Shown: in pieces, positions 14,765 to 26,755 of the stretch
Numbering within the stretch: the stretch's first letter is position 1
Layout: the number at the start of each line of letters is the position of its first letter
Assembly: GCA_016946835.1 (NCBI GenBank)
Contig: JACVTC010000082.1
Location: 610,001-674,000, forward strand
DNA length: 64,000 nt
Direction of reading: 5' to 3'
DNA from: Neocallimastix lanati (nom. inval.)
Taxonomy: Eukaryota; Neocallimastigomycota; Neocallimastigomycetes; Neocallimastigales; Neocallimastigaceae
The notes under the pieces: generated by a model
What the model was told of the DNA's origin: nothing
Database searches by the model: none
What the model saw: the letters and a program-made list of their open reading frames with translations, nothing else
Made by a program: the position numbers and the translations under genes

Positions 14765-16462
14765 ATGTCTGATGTAATCATTCATAGTATGGACTACGTC
14801 CTGACAGAGACCAATTATAAAGATTGGTACGAAGATTTCAAATTAGAATTAGATGGAGCCGGACTTGGGGAATATGTAGAGAGAGATATCGAAGAGATTA
14901 TAAATGAAACTACCGCCAAGTATACTGATAAACACACCGGACTATCTGAAGAAGGGGAAGAGAAAATTAGGAAGCACAAGATGAACAACTCAAAGGTCAT
15001 TAGTTTTACCAAAAGGTCTGTGAATTCAAAAATCAAAGCGTTTATAAAGAATAAAACAGAAGAAAAAAAATCAGCTTATGCATTAATAAAGTTACTAGAG
15101 AAAAAATATAAGGAAGAAGAACTGAATGAAATCCCCAAACTCTATAGGAAACTAGAAAACTTAAACGCCAGTAATGAAAAAGAAGTCATAAACTACATTG
15201 ATGAATTTTTGGAAATCATAGGAAAATTGAGCGAGCTGAATATAAAACTTAATAATAGAGAAAAGTTAACTTATTTATACAAAGGACTGCCCGAGAAACA
15301 AATAAACTTTCTAGAAATTAGATGCAGTATCTCTGACGACATTGATAAAATTTTAGAAGACATGAAAAAACAAATCAGAAACCGTCAGACATATATCCAT
15401 GAGGATGAAAAAGAAGTATCATTCATTTCCAGGAATGACAGCAGAAGTAAATATAGTAAATTGAATACTCACCATAATAAACATGGTAAAAGTGAATATC
15501 ATCACTCTAAACATCATAATAAGGAGTTTGGCAAAAAAAGATATAGTCAAAATAATAATCATTATAGAAATAGTAACGATAATTTCGGTAATAATAGTTA
15601 TAATAAAAAAAATTATTCAAATAAAAAATATTGCTTTATATGCAATAATGAAAATCATCTAGCTTTTAAATGCCCGTTTAACCCTAAAAATCCGAATAAC
15701 AAAATAAAAGTCATAGCTAAGAAATTTAGTCAATTAAATCTGAGAGAAGATGAACTAAATGATATTGAATTTTGCTATGATAATGATACATCATCATCTG
15801 AAACTGAAACAAGAGAAATTAACTCAATAGAAATTCAAAGTTTAGGAGAAGAAAGTGAAAATGAAGAAATTCCAGAAATCCCTCTTTATGAAACCAATAA
15901 TTTAAACTTCATCAACCGTCAACACACCCCAAAAAATGCTGGAAGAATAACCAAGAATATCTCAAGAGTTGATAACATTATTGATAAAATAATTCCACCA
16001 ATAATTAACAAAATTGTCACAAATGACGAAAACAAGGAAATAATTAAACAATATATTAAAACTAATTCGTGTAATTGCATAGGTGTTCCATCGTTGTTAT
16101 TCACTATTGATTCTGGAGCATCAGTTCATGTTACAAATTCCATTGAATTCCTTAAAGATATAAGAGAATACAAAATAAATCTCATCCTGCCAAACAAAGC
16201 AAAAATTAGGATTACCAAAATAGGAACATTATCAGGATATATCAATAATAAACCTTTCGAAATAGAAGATGTACTATATTCCAAGGAACTCAACAAGAAT
16301 CTTATTTCGTATAGTATTTTAAGGAAAGCAGGTTATCTAGCTGATTATATACTTATAGATGACAACATATATTTTAGACTCGCCAATAAGAACCAGAATT
16401 TATTATGTATCGCAAAAGAAAATGATGCCAATATATGCAATATCATTGTGTCTAAAAGATGA
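14765..16462 (+). CDS. gag: copia Gag and protease
   Basis: The 565-residue frame starts MSDVIIHSMDYVL. Residues 15-230 form the helical capsid-like Gag region. A basic, Asn/His-rich segment and a CCHC zinc knuckle follow (CFICNNENHLAFKC, from about residue 290). The aspartic protease has its active-site motif FTIDSGASVHVT around residue 449. The frame ends at TGA (16460-16462). In the same frame the pre-integrase zinc-binding region continues after that TGA, so the stop interrupts what was a single polyprotein. It could in principle be a read-through site, but copia elements normally have none at this place, so a nonsense mutation is more likely. Confidence 0.9.
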   Translation: MSDVIIHSMDYVLTETNYKDWYEDFKLELDGAGLGEYVERDIEEIINETTAKYTDKHTGLSEEGEEKIRKHKMNNSKVISFTKRSVNSKIKAFIKNKTEEKKSAYALIKLLEKKYKEEELNEIPKLYRKLENLNASNEKEVINYIDEFLEIIGKLSELNIKLNNREKLTYLYKGLPEKQINFLEIRCSISDDIDKILEDMKKQIRNRQTYIHEDEKEVSFISRNDSRSKYSKLNTHHNKHGKSEYHHSKHHNKEFGKKRYSQNNNHYRNSNDNFGNNSYNKKNYSNKKYCFICNNENHLAFKCPFNPKNPNNKIKVIAKKFSQLNLREDELNDIEFCYDNDTSSSETETREINSIEIQSLGEESENEEIPEIPLYETNNLNFINRQHTPKNAGRITKNISRVDNIIDKIIPPIINKIVTNDENKEIIKQYIKTNSCNCIGVPSLLFTIDSGASVHVTNSIEFLKDIREYKINLILPNKAKIRITKIGTLSGYINNKPFEIEDVLYSKELNKNLISYSILRKAGYLADYILIDDNIYFRLANKNQNLLCIAKENDANICNIIVSKR

Positions 16463-17635
16463 AATATAAACAACGACCAAAATATTTATAATCTTGAGCT
16501 AGACGACTATTCCGAAAAGATATGGCATTTAAGACTATGCCATTTTTATAACAATAACTTAAGAAAATATCTTGAAGGACACAATATTAAGAAAAGTAAT
16601 TGTATTGACTGTGAAACTTCAAAATTAAAAAAGGCATCATTCAATAAATCTACCTCCCGCGCTTCAAGACCTTTAGAATTAATTCATTCAGACGTGCTAG
16701 GACTTCTTAAATTATCAAGAAATAATTATAAATATGTAATTACCTTTCTGGATGATTATAGTCGGAAAAGCTGGATCTATTTGATGAAGAAAAGATCTGA
16801 GGTCACAGATATTTTCGCTCAATTTGTTAAAATGGTCTCCAATGAACAAAACTTAACTGTTGTTAAGATTCAATCAGATAATGGAAAAGAATACACATCT
16901 AATAAATTTGTAACATTTTGTTCAAAAAATGGTATTCAAAGAAGACTTACCGTTCCAAGAAACCCCCAGAGTAATGGCAGAGCTGAAAGACTTAATGGTA
17001 CCTTGGAGAATGCAGTGAAAGTAATGTTAAACCAAACAAAACTTAGTGAAAATTTTTGGGAAGATGCAATTAAAACCGCTAATTATATTTATAATATAAC
17101 TCCAAGAAGTTCTATTGACTTTAAAATCCCTGATGAACTTTATTACAAAAAACCGGTGAATATAGATAAATTAAAAGTCTTTGGTTGTAAAGCTTACTAT
17201 TATATAGATCCAAATTTAAAAGAAAATAAATTTCATTCAAACTCAAAACCAGGTATATTTTTAGGATATGATATAAATGCAAATGGATATATTATTATGG
17301 ATTATGAAACATTAAAAACTCATGTAGTTCGAGACGCTGTTTTTGAAGAAGAAATTCCAGGAAATTTCAATCTAATAAACAAAAAACCTTACGACGAAGA
17401 ATATAATTTACCTTCTTTATATGCTGACGACGATATAGATGATTATGAAGATATAAATATTGAAGATAAAGAAACATTTGATGATAATCCAAAGTCACGT
17501 ATATTTATTAATCCTATGTTATCTACTCAACAAACTTACACCCATATAAACAATAATGAAGACCATAACATCAATAATAAAAAAAGAAAATTAGAAAAAG
17601 CCAAAAACAATGATAAAAATATGTCCAAATTATAA
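16463..17635 (+). pseudogene. copia integrase region
   Basis: The frame is the same as gag but lies after its TGA. The HHCC zinc finger is present (IWHLRLCHF, then CIDC about 45 residues on). The catalytic DDE triad is visible: LIHSDVLG, KIQSDNGKEY and NGRAERLNGTL. The C-terminal GKEY to LGYD region is typical (KVFGCKAYYY, FLGYD). Integrase inserts the cDNA into the genome. The frame ends at TAA 17633-17635 in a low-complexity Asn/Lys linker, and the downstream domains continue one base out of frame. The first ATG after the gag stop is at 16694, so this part depends on the polyprotein. Confidence 0.85.
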
Positions 17636-18305
17636 TATTTATAAATTAATGAATGGATTAAATGATGTAATCCAAAATAATAATTATATTAAAAAATTAA
17701 TTGAAAATAACATACCTTTCAATGTACAAGAAGTAAACAAACAATATAATAATAATAAATATAATAATAATATTAAATTACTTTCCTATCAGGATAAACA
17801 AGGCAATAATGACAAAATATTTGATAAATTTCAAAATAGTCCTGATAAATATGAAAATTCAAATAATTCAAAAATTGATCCTGTTAATAAAATTTCTAAT
17901 GAAGTAAACAAAGAAATTTTAATTGAAAACAAAAATAATTCAATTGATAATCCTGTAAATCCTGAAAATCCTGAAATCCTATGCAATAAAAACCTAGATT
18001 TAAATGAAAATAATTCAAAAAATAAAAATGAAATTAAGTTGTTAGTAAAGAATAAAAAAGTGAGGATTTAAATTTCAAAGAGAAAGAAGAAGTAAAAAAT
18101 AAAACTAAAATTAAGATTTTAAAAAATAAAAAATATAAAATTACAAACGAGAAAAAAAAATTTTATTAATGAAAAATTTTCAATTATTGAAAAAAAATTA
18201 AATAAATTAAATAATTTTAATAAATTTAATTTTACTAAAAATAAAGTTATCCATAATAAGGAAGAAAAATTTCGTACGAAAAATTTTAATGAAGAATTTG
18301 ATAAT
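17610..18305 (+). pseudogene. copia integrase-RT linker with frame changes
   Basis: The linker is Asn/Lys/Glu-rich. It is open in the +1 frame at 17610-18071 and then needs at least two more frame changes in A-rich runs (near 18050 and 18160) to reach the reverse transcriptase frame. Slippage in the A runs during replication is the simplest cause. Confidence 0.7.
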
Positions 18306-19988
18306 TTGATTAAAGCTAATACTAGCTGTAATAATAATATCAATAATGACCAAAAATTAATAATTAGAGTTAAAAGACCAGGTATGCCGCTTGAAAATAA
18401 TAAGCATAAAGTTCAGAAAATGGAGGAAATATCCAACATTACAAATAATAATCCAAAAGACTTTTATGAAGCTATTACTTGCGAAGAAAGTGAAGAATGG
18501 ATTAAAGCTATATCTACCGAGTTGCAAAATTTAAAGGAAAATAATACAATGACCATAATATCAGAGCTACCAGAAGGAATTAAACCACTTAGTCCTAGAT
18601 GGGTATTTACGAAGAAATATGATGGGAATAACAATTTAGAAAAATACAAAGCAAGATTAGTAGTAAAAGGATATAATCATATTGAAGGAGTCGATTACGA
18701 ATTAACTTTTTCTCCAACACTACCGGTAGAAAGTTTGAGATTAATAATAGCGTTAGCTTCTTTATTTAATTGGAACATTCAACAATTAGATGTGAAAGGC
18801 GCATATCTCAATGCGAAATTACATAACGATATCTATATGAAACTACCAGAAGGACATGAAAATTATAATGAAGGTTATTGCAAATTAAATAAGGCACTTT
18901 ATGGATTGAAACAGGCTGGTCGAGAATGGAACCAAACTATTAGCAAATTTTTGATCAAAAAAGGACTATATCAACTAAGAAGTGAACAATGCTTATTCGT
19001 TAAGTGGGATAATAAAAATAATGTAATATGTTTAGTAGCTTTATATGTCGATGACATGTTAATAACAGGTATTAAAGAAGAAATTTTTAATATTGTTAAT
19101 ATTATTAAGAGCAATTTCAAAATATCCAAGTGTGAAGAAATAAATCATATTTTAGGATTAAATGTTAGGAAAAATAAATTCGGATACACAATCTCTCAAG
19201 AAAACTATATTGAAAATATTTTAAAGAAATTTAATATTAAAGAAAATCAAAAAGCTTCTACTCTATGTACTGGTGATGACGTTAAACTAATTAATAAAAC
19301 ACCTTTTGATAAGATTATTTATCAGAGCGCAGTTGGTTGTTTAATACATGTATCTAAATCGACAAGACCTGATATATCATTCTCTGTTAGTAAGGCATCA
19401 AGAAAAAACTCAAATCCAACAGTATCAGATTGGAACAAAGTAGTCAACATCCTTAAATATTTAAATCAAACTAAGAATTATTGCATTTCATACAAAAACA
19501 AAGGAGAATTAATTGGTTACACAGATTCTGATTTTGCTAGAGATTTATCAAATAGTAAATCCACTTCAGGAAATATTTTTTTCTTAGCCTCAGGACCAAT
19601 CGCTTGGATGTCCAGACAACAGCAATCAGTAACAAGATCTACTGCAGAAGCAGAATATATTGCCCTTTCCGAAGCTGTAGCAAATGGTTTATGGATTAAA
19701 AATATGCTAAATGAAATGTTTAAAAAGAAATTTGTAATAAATTTAAATGGAGACAACAGAGCATCTTTATTTGCTGCTGAAAATTATGCTATTAGTAAAA
19801 AACTTAGACATGTAAAAGTTAGCTATCACTACTTTAAAGAAAATATTGAAAGAAAAGAAGTAATTTTACATTACATTAAATCTGAAGAAAATTTAGCAGA
19901 TATTTTAACAAAAGATGTTAATAAAAATCAAATAACTAATTTTGCAAACAAAGTCTTTGATAATACTTTGTTTAGGGAGGAATGTTAG
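18306..19988 (+). CDS. copia reverse transcriptase and RNase H
   Basis: The open frame extends upstream of 18306, where no ATG is needed because it is part of the polyprotein. The Ty1/copia RT domain starts SEEWIKAISTELQNLKENN and LSPRWVFTKKYDGN. It shows QLDVKGAYLNA, LNKALYGLKQAGREWN and the catalytic LYVDDMLITG (about residues 247-256 of this frame). RNase H follows: GYTDSDFARD, STAEAEYIALSEA and LRHVKVSYHYFKE, ending NLADILTKDV. The stop at 19986-19988 overlaps the start of the 3' LTR. All catalytic residues seem intact. It converts element RNA to DNA in virus-like particles. Confidence 0.92.
   Translation: MIKANTSCNNNINNDQKLIIRVKRPGMPLENNKHKVQKMEEISNITNNNPKDFYEAITCEESEEWIKAISTELQNLKENNTMTIISELPEGIKPLSPRWVFTKKYDGNNNLEKYKARLVVKGYNHIEGVDYELTFSPTLPVESLRLIIALASLFNWNIQQLDVKGAYLNAKLHNDIYMKLPEGHENYNEGYCKLNKALYGLKQAGREWNQTISKFLIKKGLYQLRSEQCLFVKWDNKNNVICLVALYVDDMLITGIKEEIFNIVNIIKSNFKISKCEEINHILGLNVRKNKFGYTISQENYIENILKKFNIKENQKASTLCTGDDVKLINKTPFDKIIYQSAVGCLIHVSKSTRPDISFSVSKASRKNSNPTVSDWNKVVNILKYLNQTKNYCISYKNKGELIGYTDSDFARDLSNSKSTSGNIFFLASGPIAWMSRQQQSVTRSTAEAEYIALSEAVANGLWIKNMLNEMFKKKFVINLNGDNRASLFAAENYAISKKLRHVKVSYHYFKENIERKEVILHYIKSEENLADILTKDVNKNQITNFANKVFDNTLFREEC
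19971..19982 (+). promoter_or_regulatory. copia polypurine tract
   Basis: TTTAGGGAGGAA lies directly before the 3' LTR, where plus-strand DNA synthesis is primed. Confidence 0.8.
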
Positions 19989-20346
19989 AAAATTAGTATT
20001 TTTAGTTTAAATTTTTAATTAACACTTTGTTCAATACTTTTATTTTATTATAATTTTAAATATTAAATATTAAATAGTATATTATAAATAAATAGGATAT
20101 ATTACAATAATATATAGTTTATATAGTTTATGATACAAATAATATAGTTTTAAAATTTTTTATAAGCCTCTTTTATATTATTTCTAATAAGTCATGTATT
20201 TAATATAATAAATATGTACGTTCCATTGAATGTAATTTTTATGAATATAAAAATATTAAATCATATATTATTATTAAAAAATAGGTTCTTTAATAAAAAT
20301 AAAAACTTTTAGTAAAAAGTAAATATTTATTTACGATTTTTTGTCA
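19983..20346 (+). repeat. copia 3' LTR
   Basis: Direct repeat of 14216-14579. It is followed at once by the duplicated target TATTT. Confidence 0.95.
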
Positions 20347-20351
20347 TATTT

Positions 20352-20628
20352 CGCCAAAAGTTGAATTTCGCCAAATTCTTGGTGGCTTATAAATTTTCGT
20401 CATAAAATATCACCACATTTATTATTCACGCCATATTGTGAATATATGGCTTTTTAAAAATTGTAGAAAAAAGCCACAAAAATATGATACAATTAGATAT
20501 ACGCCCCACGTAAGATTACGTGTTTGAAAATTTTTGAGAATTGTAATTTTATTTATTTAATTAATTAATTATTATTCATTAAATTTTTAATAAAATTAAG
20601 TGGCTTAAAATTAAAAATATTTAAGCCA
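20352..20628. other. MULE 5'-side remainder after copia insertion
   Basis: This is the part of the MULE beyond the transposase start. It holds several small motifs repeated in both orientations (cgcca, gtggctt, aagccac, gccatattgtgaatatatgg), some able to form hairpins. Such subterminal repeats are usual transposase-binding regions; that role is inferred. Confidence 0.5.
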
Positions 20629-20680
20629 TACAACAAAATACAAATTTTTGTAATAAAAATTTTCGAAATGCACACTCCCC
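20629..20680 (-). repeat. MULE right terminal inverted repeat
   Basis: Reverse complement of the left end. Outside it lies the second copy of the 9-base target duplication (20681-20689). Confidence 0.85.
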
Positions 20681-21438
20681 ATTACAAAATGCACAATTGC
20701 AAAATGCACTATCCCCAAATAAATAAAATTTTAGACATAATCCTTCTATATTTAAGTAAATCTCTTTTGTATATACATGAATAAAATAATATATAAAATA
20801 AAAAGTAAAATAAAAATAAAATTAATTATAATTAAAATTAAATTATTTCCTTTTTAAATAAATTAATTTTGTATCCCAGTATTGATGATAATAAATTCAT
20901 AGTTTAAAGATAAGAAACTTTAAGTATTAAATATACTTTAATATTATGCTTAAGAATTATTTAAAACTAAAGTAAATAATTTAGATAATATAGTTTCTAA
21001 ATTTTATATTAATTATTTTAATATATAAAATATAGTTTAACTCTTTTAAAAATATATTATTTGAGATATTTAAGATATTAATTATTATTTATAAAAATAT
21101 TTATATATACTATATAATATATTTTTCAAATATTTTAAGAAATAAATAACTCGTTAGAAGAATAAAAAATTTATTATAGTGTTATTGTAATTGAAATTTC
21201 TATTTATTATAATTAATTTTAATTATCAATTTATAATTGATAATGCAAATTAGGTAAATGGTAATAATATGAATATATATATTTAGTATATAATAAAAAA
21301 CAAATACATATATTAGTAAATAATTAATTTACTATTTGGTTTATTTATATTTATATATAACAGATATAATAGATTTTTTATAAATGTTTAATTTCAAAAA
21401 TACTCACTTTAAATTTATTAAATAAGTGTGTAATAATA
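20681..21438. other. Spacer upstream of the F-box/LRR gene
   Basis: The first 40 bases (attacaaaatgcacaattgc up to a CCCC near 20719) resemble another MULE-type end: reversed they start GGGGATAGTGCATTTTG. The rest is AT-rich and should contain the promoter of the LRR gene. Confidence 0.45.
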
Positions 21439-22242
21439 ATGGCACCATTTAATTTACTTCCAGCAGAAATATTAAATAGAATTTATAAACAATTAGATAG
21501 TGAAAGTCAAGATGCACTACGCCATTCATGCAAGCTATTTTTTAATAAAGCCTCAAATAAATTAAAAAAAGTTGAGAAATTGTAATTTTTTAAATTTGAT
21601 ATTTCATATTTCATATTTATAGTTTATTAAAATAATAAATCTTGTTAATGTTCATTATAAAATATATGCTTTAAAATATTTAAAAGAGATTTGAGTTATA
21701 GAAAAATGGATTCAATTCCTGAAGTAATTAAACATCTAAGAAATGTTAAAAAATTGTAAATTTCAAACAATATATTATATATATATACATATATTTTATA
21801 ATATTAATAATTATATATGTATATATATTTTTATATATATATTATTTTTCTTTTGTTTCTATTATATCTTCATGTATATTTCTTCCTTTATATGTATTAA
21901 AGAAATTTGGAATATAACAATATACAAAATATTAGTGTTGGAAATTTTTGTTTTTTAATTAATTTACGAGAAATGTAAATCCTAATTTATATAAAACTGA
22001 AAAAAAAAAAAAAAAAAAGAATAATTTTATTTAATTATGTTATTATAATATCATATATATATATATATATAAAGGACTATCCAACATAATAAAATTACAG
22101 CTATCCCAAAAGAAATAGGATATCTTGTAAATTTGAGTAAGCTGTATGCATTTAAAGTATTTTAAATTAAATATAAATATATGTATATATTTTATTTATA
22201 TTGAAAACCCAATTTTATTAAATATATATATATATATATATA

Positions 22243-22323
<81 letters not shown>

Positions 22324-22982
22324 TATTATCATCATCATCATCATCATCATCATTAATTTATTACTCATTTAAAGGAATTTAAGTTTCAATAAAATTAGCA
22401 GTGTATCACCAGCAATAGGCTCATTGATAAAATTAACAGAATTGTAAGATGATATAAAAAATGAAATAATATCTATATATAATATTTAAAAAACTAAATA
22501 TTTTATTCATATTCATATATATATATTAAGAAAATTACAAAATAATTGCATTAAAGAATTACCACCAGAAATTGGAAAATTATTTAATCTTGTATTATTG
22601 TAATTTCATTAATTACAATACTAGTTTATTAATATTATTTTATTAATTAATAATAATTATTATATAATAATATTATTATTATAATTTATAGATATTTATT
22701 TAATAATAATATAAAAGAGTTGCCAGACGAAATTAAAAAATTACAATTTATAAAAAAGATGTAAATATAGTTAAAAAAGTATATGAACATATAAATTATA
22801 TTAAAAGTCATAACGCTCTTTAATATAATTAACTATAAATATCAAAATTATTATAGAGATATTAGTTATAATTGTTTGGTGTCATTAACTCCAAGTATTG
22901 GTGAATTAACAACTTTAAATTTTTTGTAAGTAAATGAATAATTAATCAATAATAATAATAATAATTTTAAATCAATAAAAAA

Positions 22983-23030
<48 letters not shown>

Positions 23031-25289
23031 AAGATTATTGCTAACGATTATTATAAAGAAATCTTCAAAATAATAAGCTTACACAATTACCAAATGAAAT
23101 AGGAAAACTTAAAAATATATCAACAATGTAAGTAATTATGTATAAAAAATTATGTAATAAATGTAATAATTTCTAAACATTTTTTTTTTAAAAATACAAT
23201 TATATTAATTTCTTTTACTATTTATAATTTTAATGTAAAATTTTAAATTAATAAAATAATAAAAATTAAATTCAATGTATATAAATTCATAATAGAAATA
23301 TAAAAGATAATAAGTTAGAAGTATTACCATATACAATTGGAAACTTGAGCAATCTAAAGACACTGTATATTCGTTAAAAATAATTTAATGCATTTATATT
23401 TAAATATAAGAGTTATAATAAAAATTCTAATAAATATTCAATATCTTGTAATATAGAAATGTAACTAATAATAATTTGTCCGAAATTGAATTTAATTGTG
23501 AAAATATGGTTAATTTAAAAGAAATGTAAGATTGATTTAATAATTATTATTTTTATATATTAGTTCTAATTTTATTTATTATACGTATATATATATATAT
23601 ATATATATTGAATAAATTGAAAACATTATAATTACATTAGATCACTAAGTAATAATCCATTATTACAAGTCCCTCTAACATTTAATTGTTTGAGTAATAT
23701 GACAACAATGTTAGTTTTAAAATAAAAAAAATTAAAGATAAATATATATAATTTATGATAATTGTTTATAAGACTTTTAATTATAAAATAATGATTTCAC
23801 TTTTTAATATTTATATAATTAATTACAATAATAATAGGTATTTGAATGAATGTAAATGGCTTCTTTTATCGGATGATATAAGCTCATTTGAATACTTAAG
23901 ATCATTGTACTTTTTTTTTATACTATTATTATAATTAAAAAAAAATAAGATTAATAGTAGTGATAAATTTTATTTTAATTTATTATTAATATTAATAATA
24001 ATATTATTATTACTTTAATTAGATATTTAGAAGATAACAATCTTGAAACACTTCCTGATGGTATAAAATCACTTAATTTAACCGTTTTGTAAGAATAAAA
24101 TATATAATATTTATGTATAATTAATTATTAAATATTAGTATTTTAATTAAGTTAATAATTACTTTTATTGTTTATAATGATTATTTTTCAAAGATCATTG
24201 AAGAAAAATAAATTTACTAAATTTCCAACACATGTTTTATCAATAAAGTCATTGCAAGAATTGTAAAATTAATTTATATTTTAATTATTGTATAATAAAA
24301 TTTGTATGATAATTTAATATTTTTAAAAAATTTCAAAAATAGTAAACTAATACAGAATTAAACTTTAATTATATAAAGATATTTAGATGATAATGAATTA
24401 TCATTCATTCCTCCAGAAATAAAAAACTTGAATAATTTAATATATCTGTAAGAGTATATTTATATTATAAATAATTGCATATATTTAAATTAATTGATTT
24501 ATTATATTGTTTTGTTTGATATTATTTAGAACTTTGTCAAATAATCAATTACGCTTTGTTCCATCTGATATAGGGAAAATTGAAAGCTTAAAACAATTGT
24601 AATTTAAATATAAATATATATTAAAAAAAAATAATAAGATATTTATTTAATTATATGTCTATTTTTTTTTTCATACATAAATATATTTAATATCTGAATA
24701 TAGACGTTTAGAGAATAATTTATTAAGAAATATTCCTAACTCCTTTGAAAAATTAATAAATTTACAATTACTGTAATTATTATTTATTTATTTTGAATAT
24801 ATTTATTATATTCATTTATATATATATATATATATATTTTTTTATTATCAATGTTATTATTATATATGTATAATTAAATTATTAATAATATACCCATTAG
24901 ATGTATCAAAGGAAATGATATATCTGAATTACCGTTAAAATTTAAAAAGACACCGAATTTGATTATGTATGATTTATCAAAATTTTATATTATATTAATT
25001 TAATTTATATATTTTAAAAATTAATCAAATATAATTAAATTTCAATTTATTATGTATAAACAGTGATGATGAAACAATATTTCCTAATAGAACATTAAGG
25101 ACAATGTCATTAAATACGGGTAAATTTTATATAGATAATTAAATAAAATTTGATACATAGCTTATTTTAAAAATCTTTAACAAAAATTTCAATTCTCTTA
25201 ATAATTATATCAAAATAGAAACTCCATCCTACCCTATACCAATCCCAAAAGTTAATAGCTCACCAAAAGAATGGTATAAAATTTGGTAA
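21439..25289 (+). CDS. F-box-like leucine-rich repeat protein, one LRR per exon
   Basis: Twenty exons join in one frame to 478 aa: 21439-21581, 21687-21755, 22075-22143, 22375-22443, 22531-22599, 22692-22760, 22857-22925, 23059-23127, 23296-23364, 23457-23525, 23641-23709, 23838-23906, 24023-24088, 24194-24262, 24379-24447, 24530-24598, 24704-24772, 24901-24966, 25064-25119 and 25219-25289. Exon 1 encodes an F-box-like start (NLLPAEILNRIYKQLD). Exons 2-18 each encode one LRR, 23 residues (22 in two), of the SHOC2/PIRL type (xLxxNKLTxLPxEIGxLxNL). Nearly every intron splits the last Leu or Met codon after its second base. The tail, ETPSYPIPIPKVNSS to KEWYKIW, is not repeat-like. F-box proteins tie substrates to SCF ubiquitin ligases; LRRs bind partners. 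The actual target is unknown. Confidence 0.85.
22244..22352. repeat. (TTA)n/(TCA)n microsatellite in an LRR-gene intron
   Basis: A run of TTA triplets turns into TCA triplets. It lies in the intron between exons 3 and 4 and is not coding. Confidence 0.95.
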
Positions 25290-26518
<1,229 letters not shown>

Positions 26519-26647
26519 TTTATTTAAAACTTCTTCTACTTCATTAGCAGAAGTAATTTTCTTCAATTCATCTTTACATTAGGTAATAATACTAATGCAA
26601 TATAAATAAGTATAGTTTGGGAGCCACCTATCATAATATCCCATATT
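26519..26647 (-). pseudogene. Relic exon of a TBC-domain (Rab GTPase-activating) protein
   Basis: Read on the minus strand this reads IWDIMIGGSQTILIYIALVL and, after a one-base frame loss, DELKKITSANEVEEVLNKV. The first part fits the end of the TBC domain (R-x-WD-xxx-xG-xxxL-x-x-IALALL), which follows the catalytic fingers in Rab-GAPs. An AG acceptor (26649-26648) and a GTAAAT donor (26518) frame it like a true exon. No companion exons were found on either side; upstream lies a minisatellite. The break and isolation indicate a gene fragment, not a working gene. Confidence 0.55.
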
Positions 26648-26720
26648 CTTATTAAAATTAAATATATATATATATATTTATTAATTTTAAAATATATTAT
26701 CAATTTATTAATAATTTTTG

Positions 26721-26752
<32 letters not shown>

Positions 26753-26755
<3 letters not shown>

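Larger units (their letters stand above)
14216..20346 (+). mobile_element. Ty1/copia LTR retrotransposon
   Basis: The element is 6131 bases long with 364-base LTRs that start TG and end CA. A 5-base target duplication, TATTT, sits on both sides (14211-14215 and 20347-20351). The order gag, protease, integrase, reverse transcriptase, RNase H defines the Ty1/copia superfamily. The two LTRs differ at only three positions by eye, so insertion was recent. The coding region nevertheless carries one in-frame TGA and several frame changes. It is inserted upstream of the transposase gene within a MULE. Its closest functional relatives are probably other copia elements of the same genome. Confidence 0.95.
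10368..20680 (-). mobile_element. Mutator-like (MULE) DNA transposon, interrupted by a copia element
   Basis: A 52-base terminal inverted repeat bounds the element (10368-10419 and 20629-20680). It opens GGGG and contains CATTTCGAAAATTTTTATTA in both copies. It is flanked by a perfect 9-base direct repeat, ATTACAAAA, at 10359-10367 and 20681-20689. A 9-base target duplication is the hallmark of MULEs. The transposase (minus strand, 12342-13777) has FLYWCH and MULE domains. After subtracting the nested copia element and one copy of its target repeat, the original transposon is about 4.2 kb. It also holds an AAAAT-rich minisatellite and several short tandem repeats. The transposase is broken by a stop and a frameshift, so this copy could move only with a helper. 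Confidence 0.85.
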
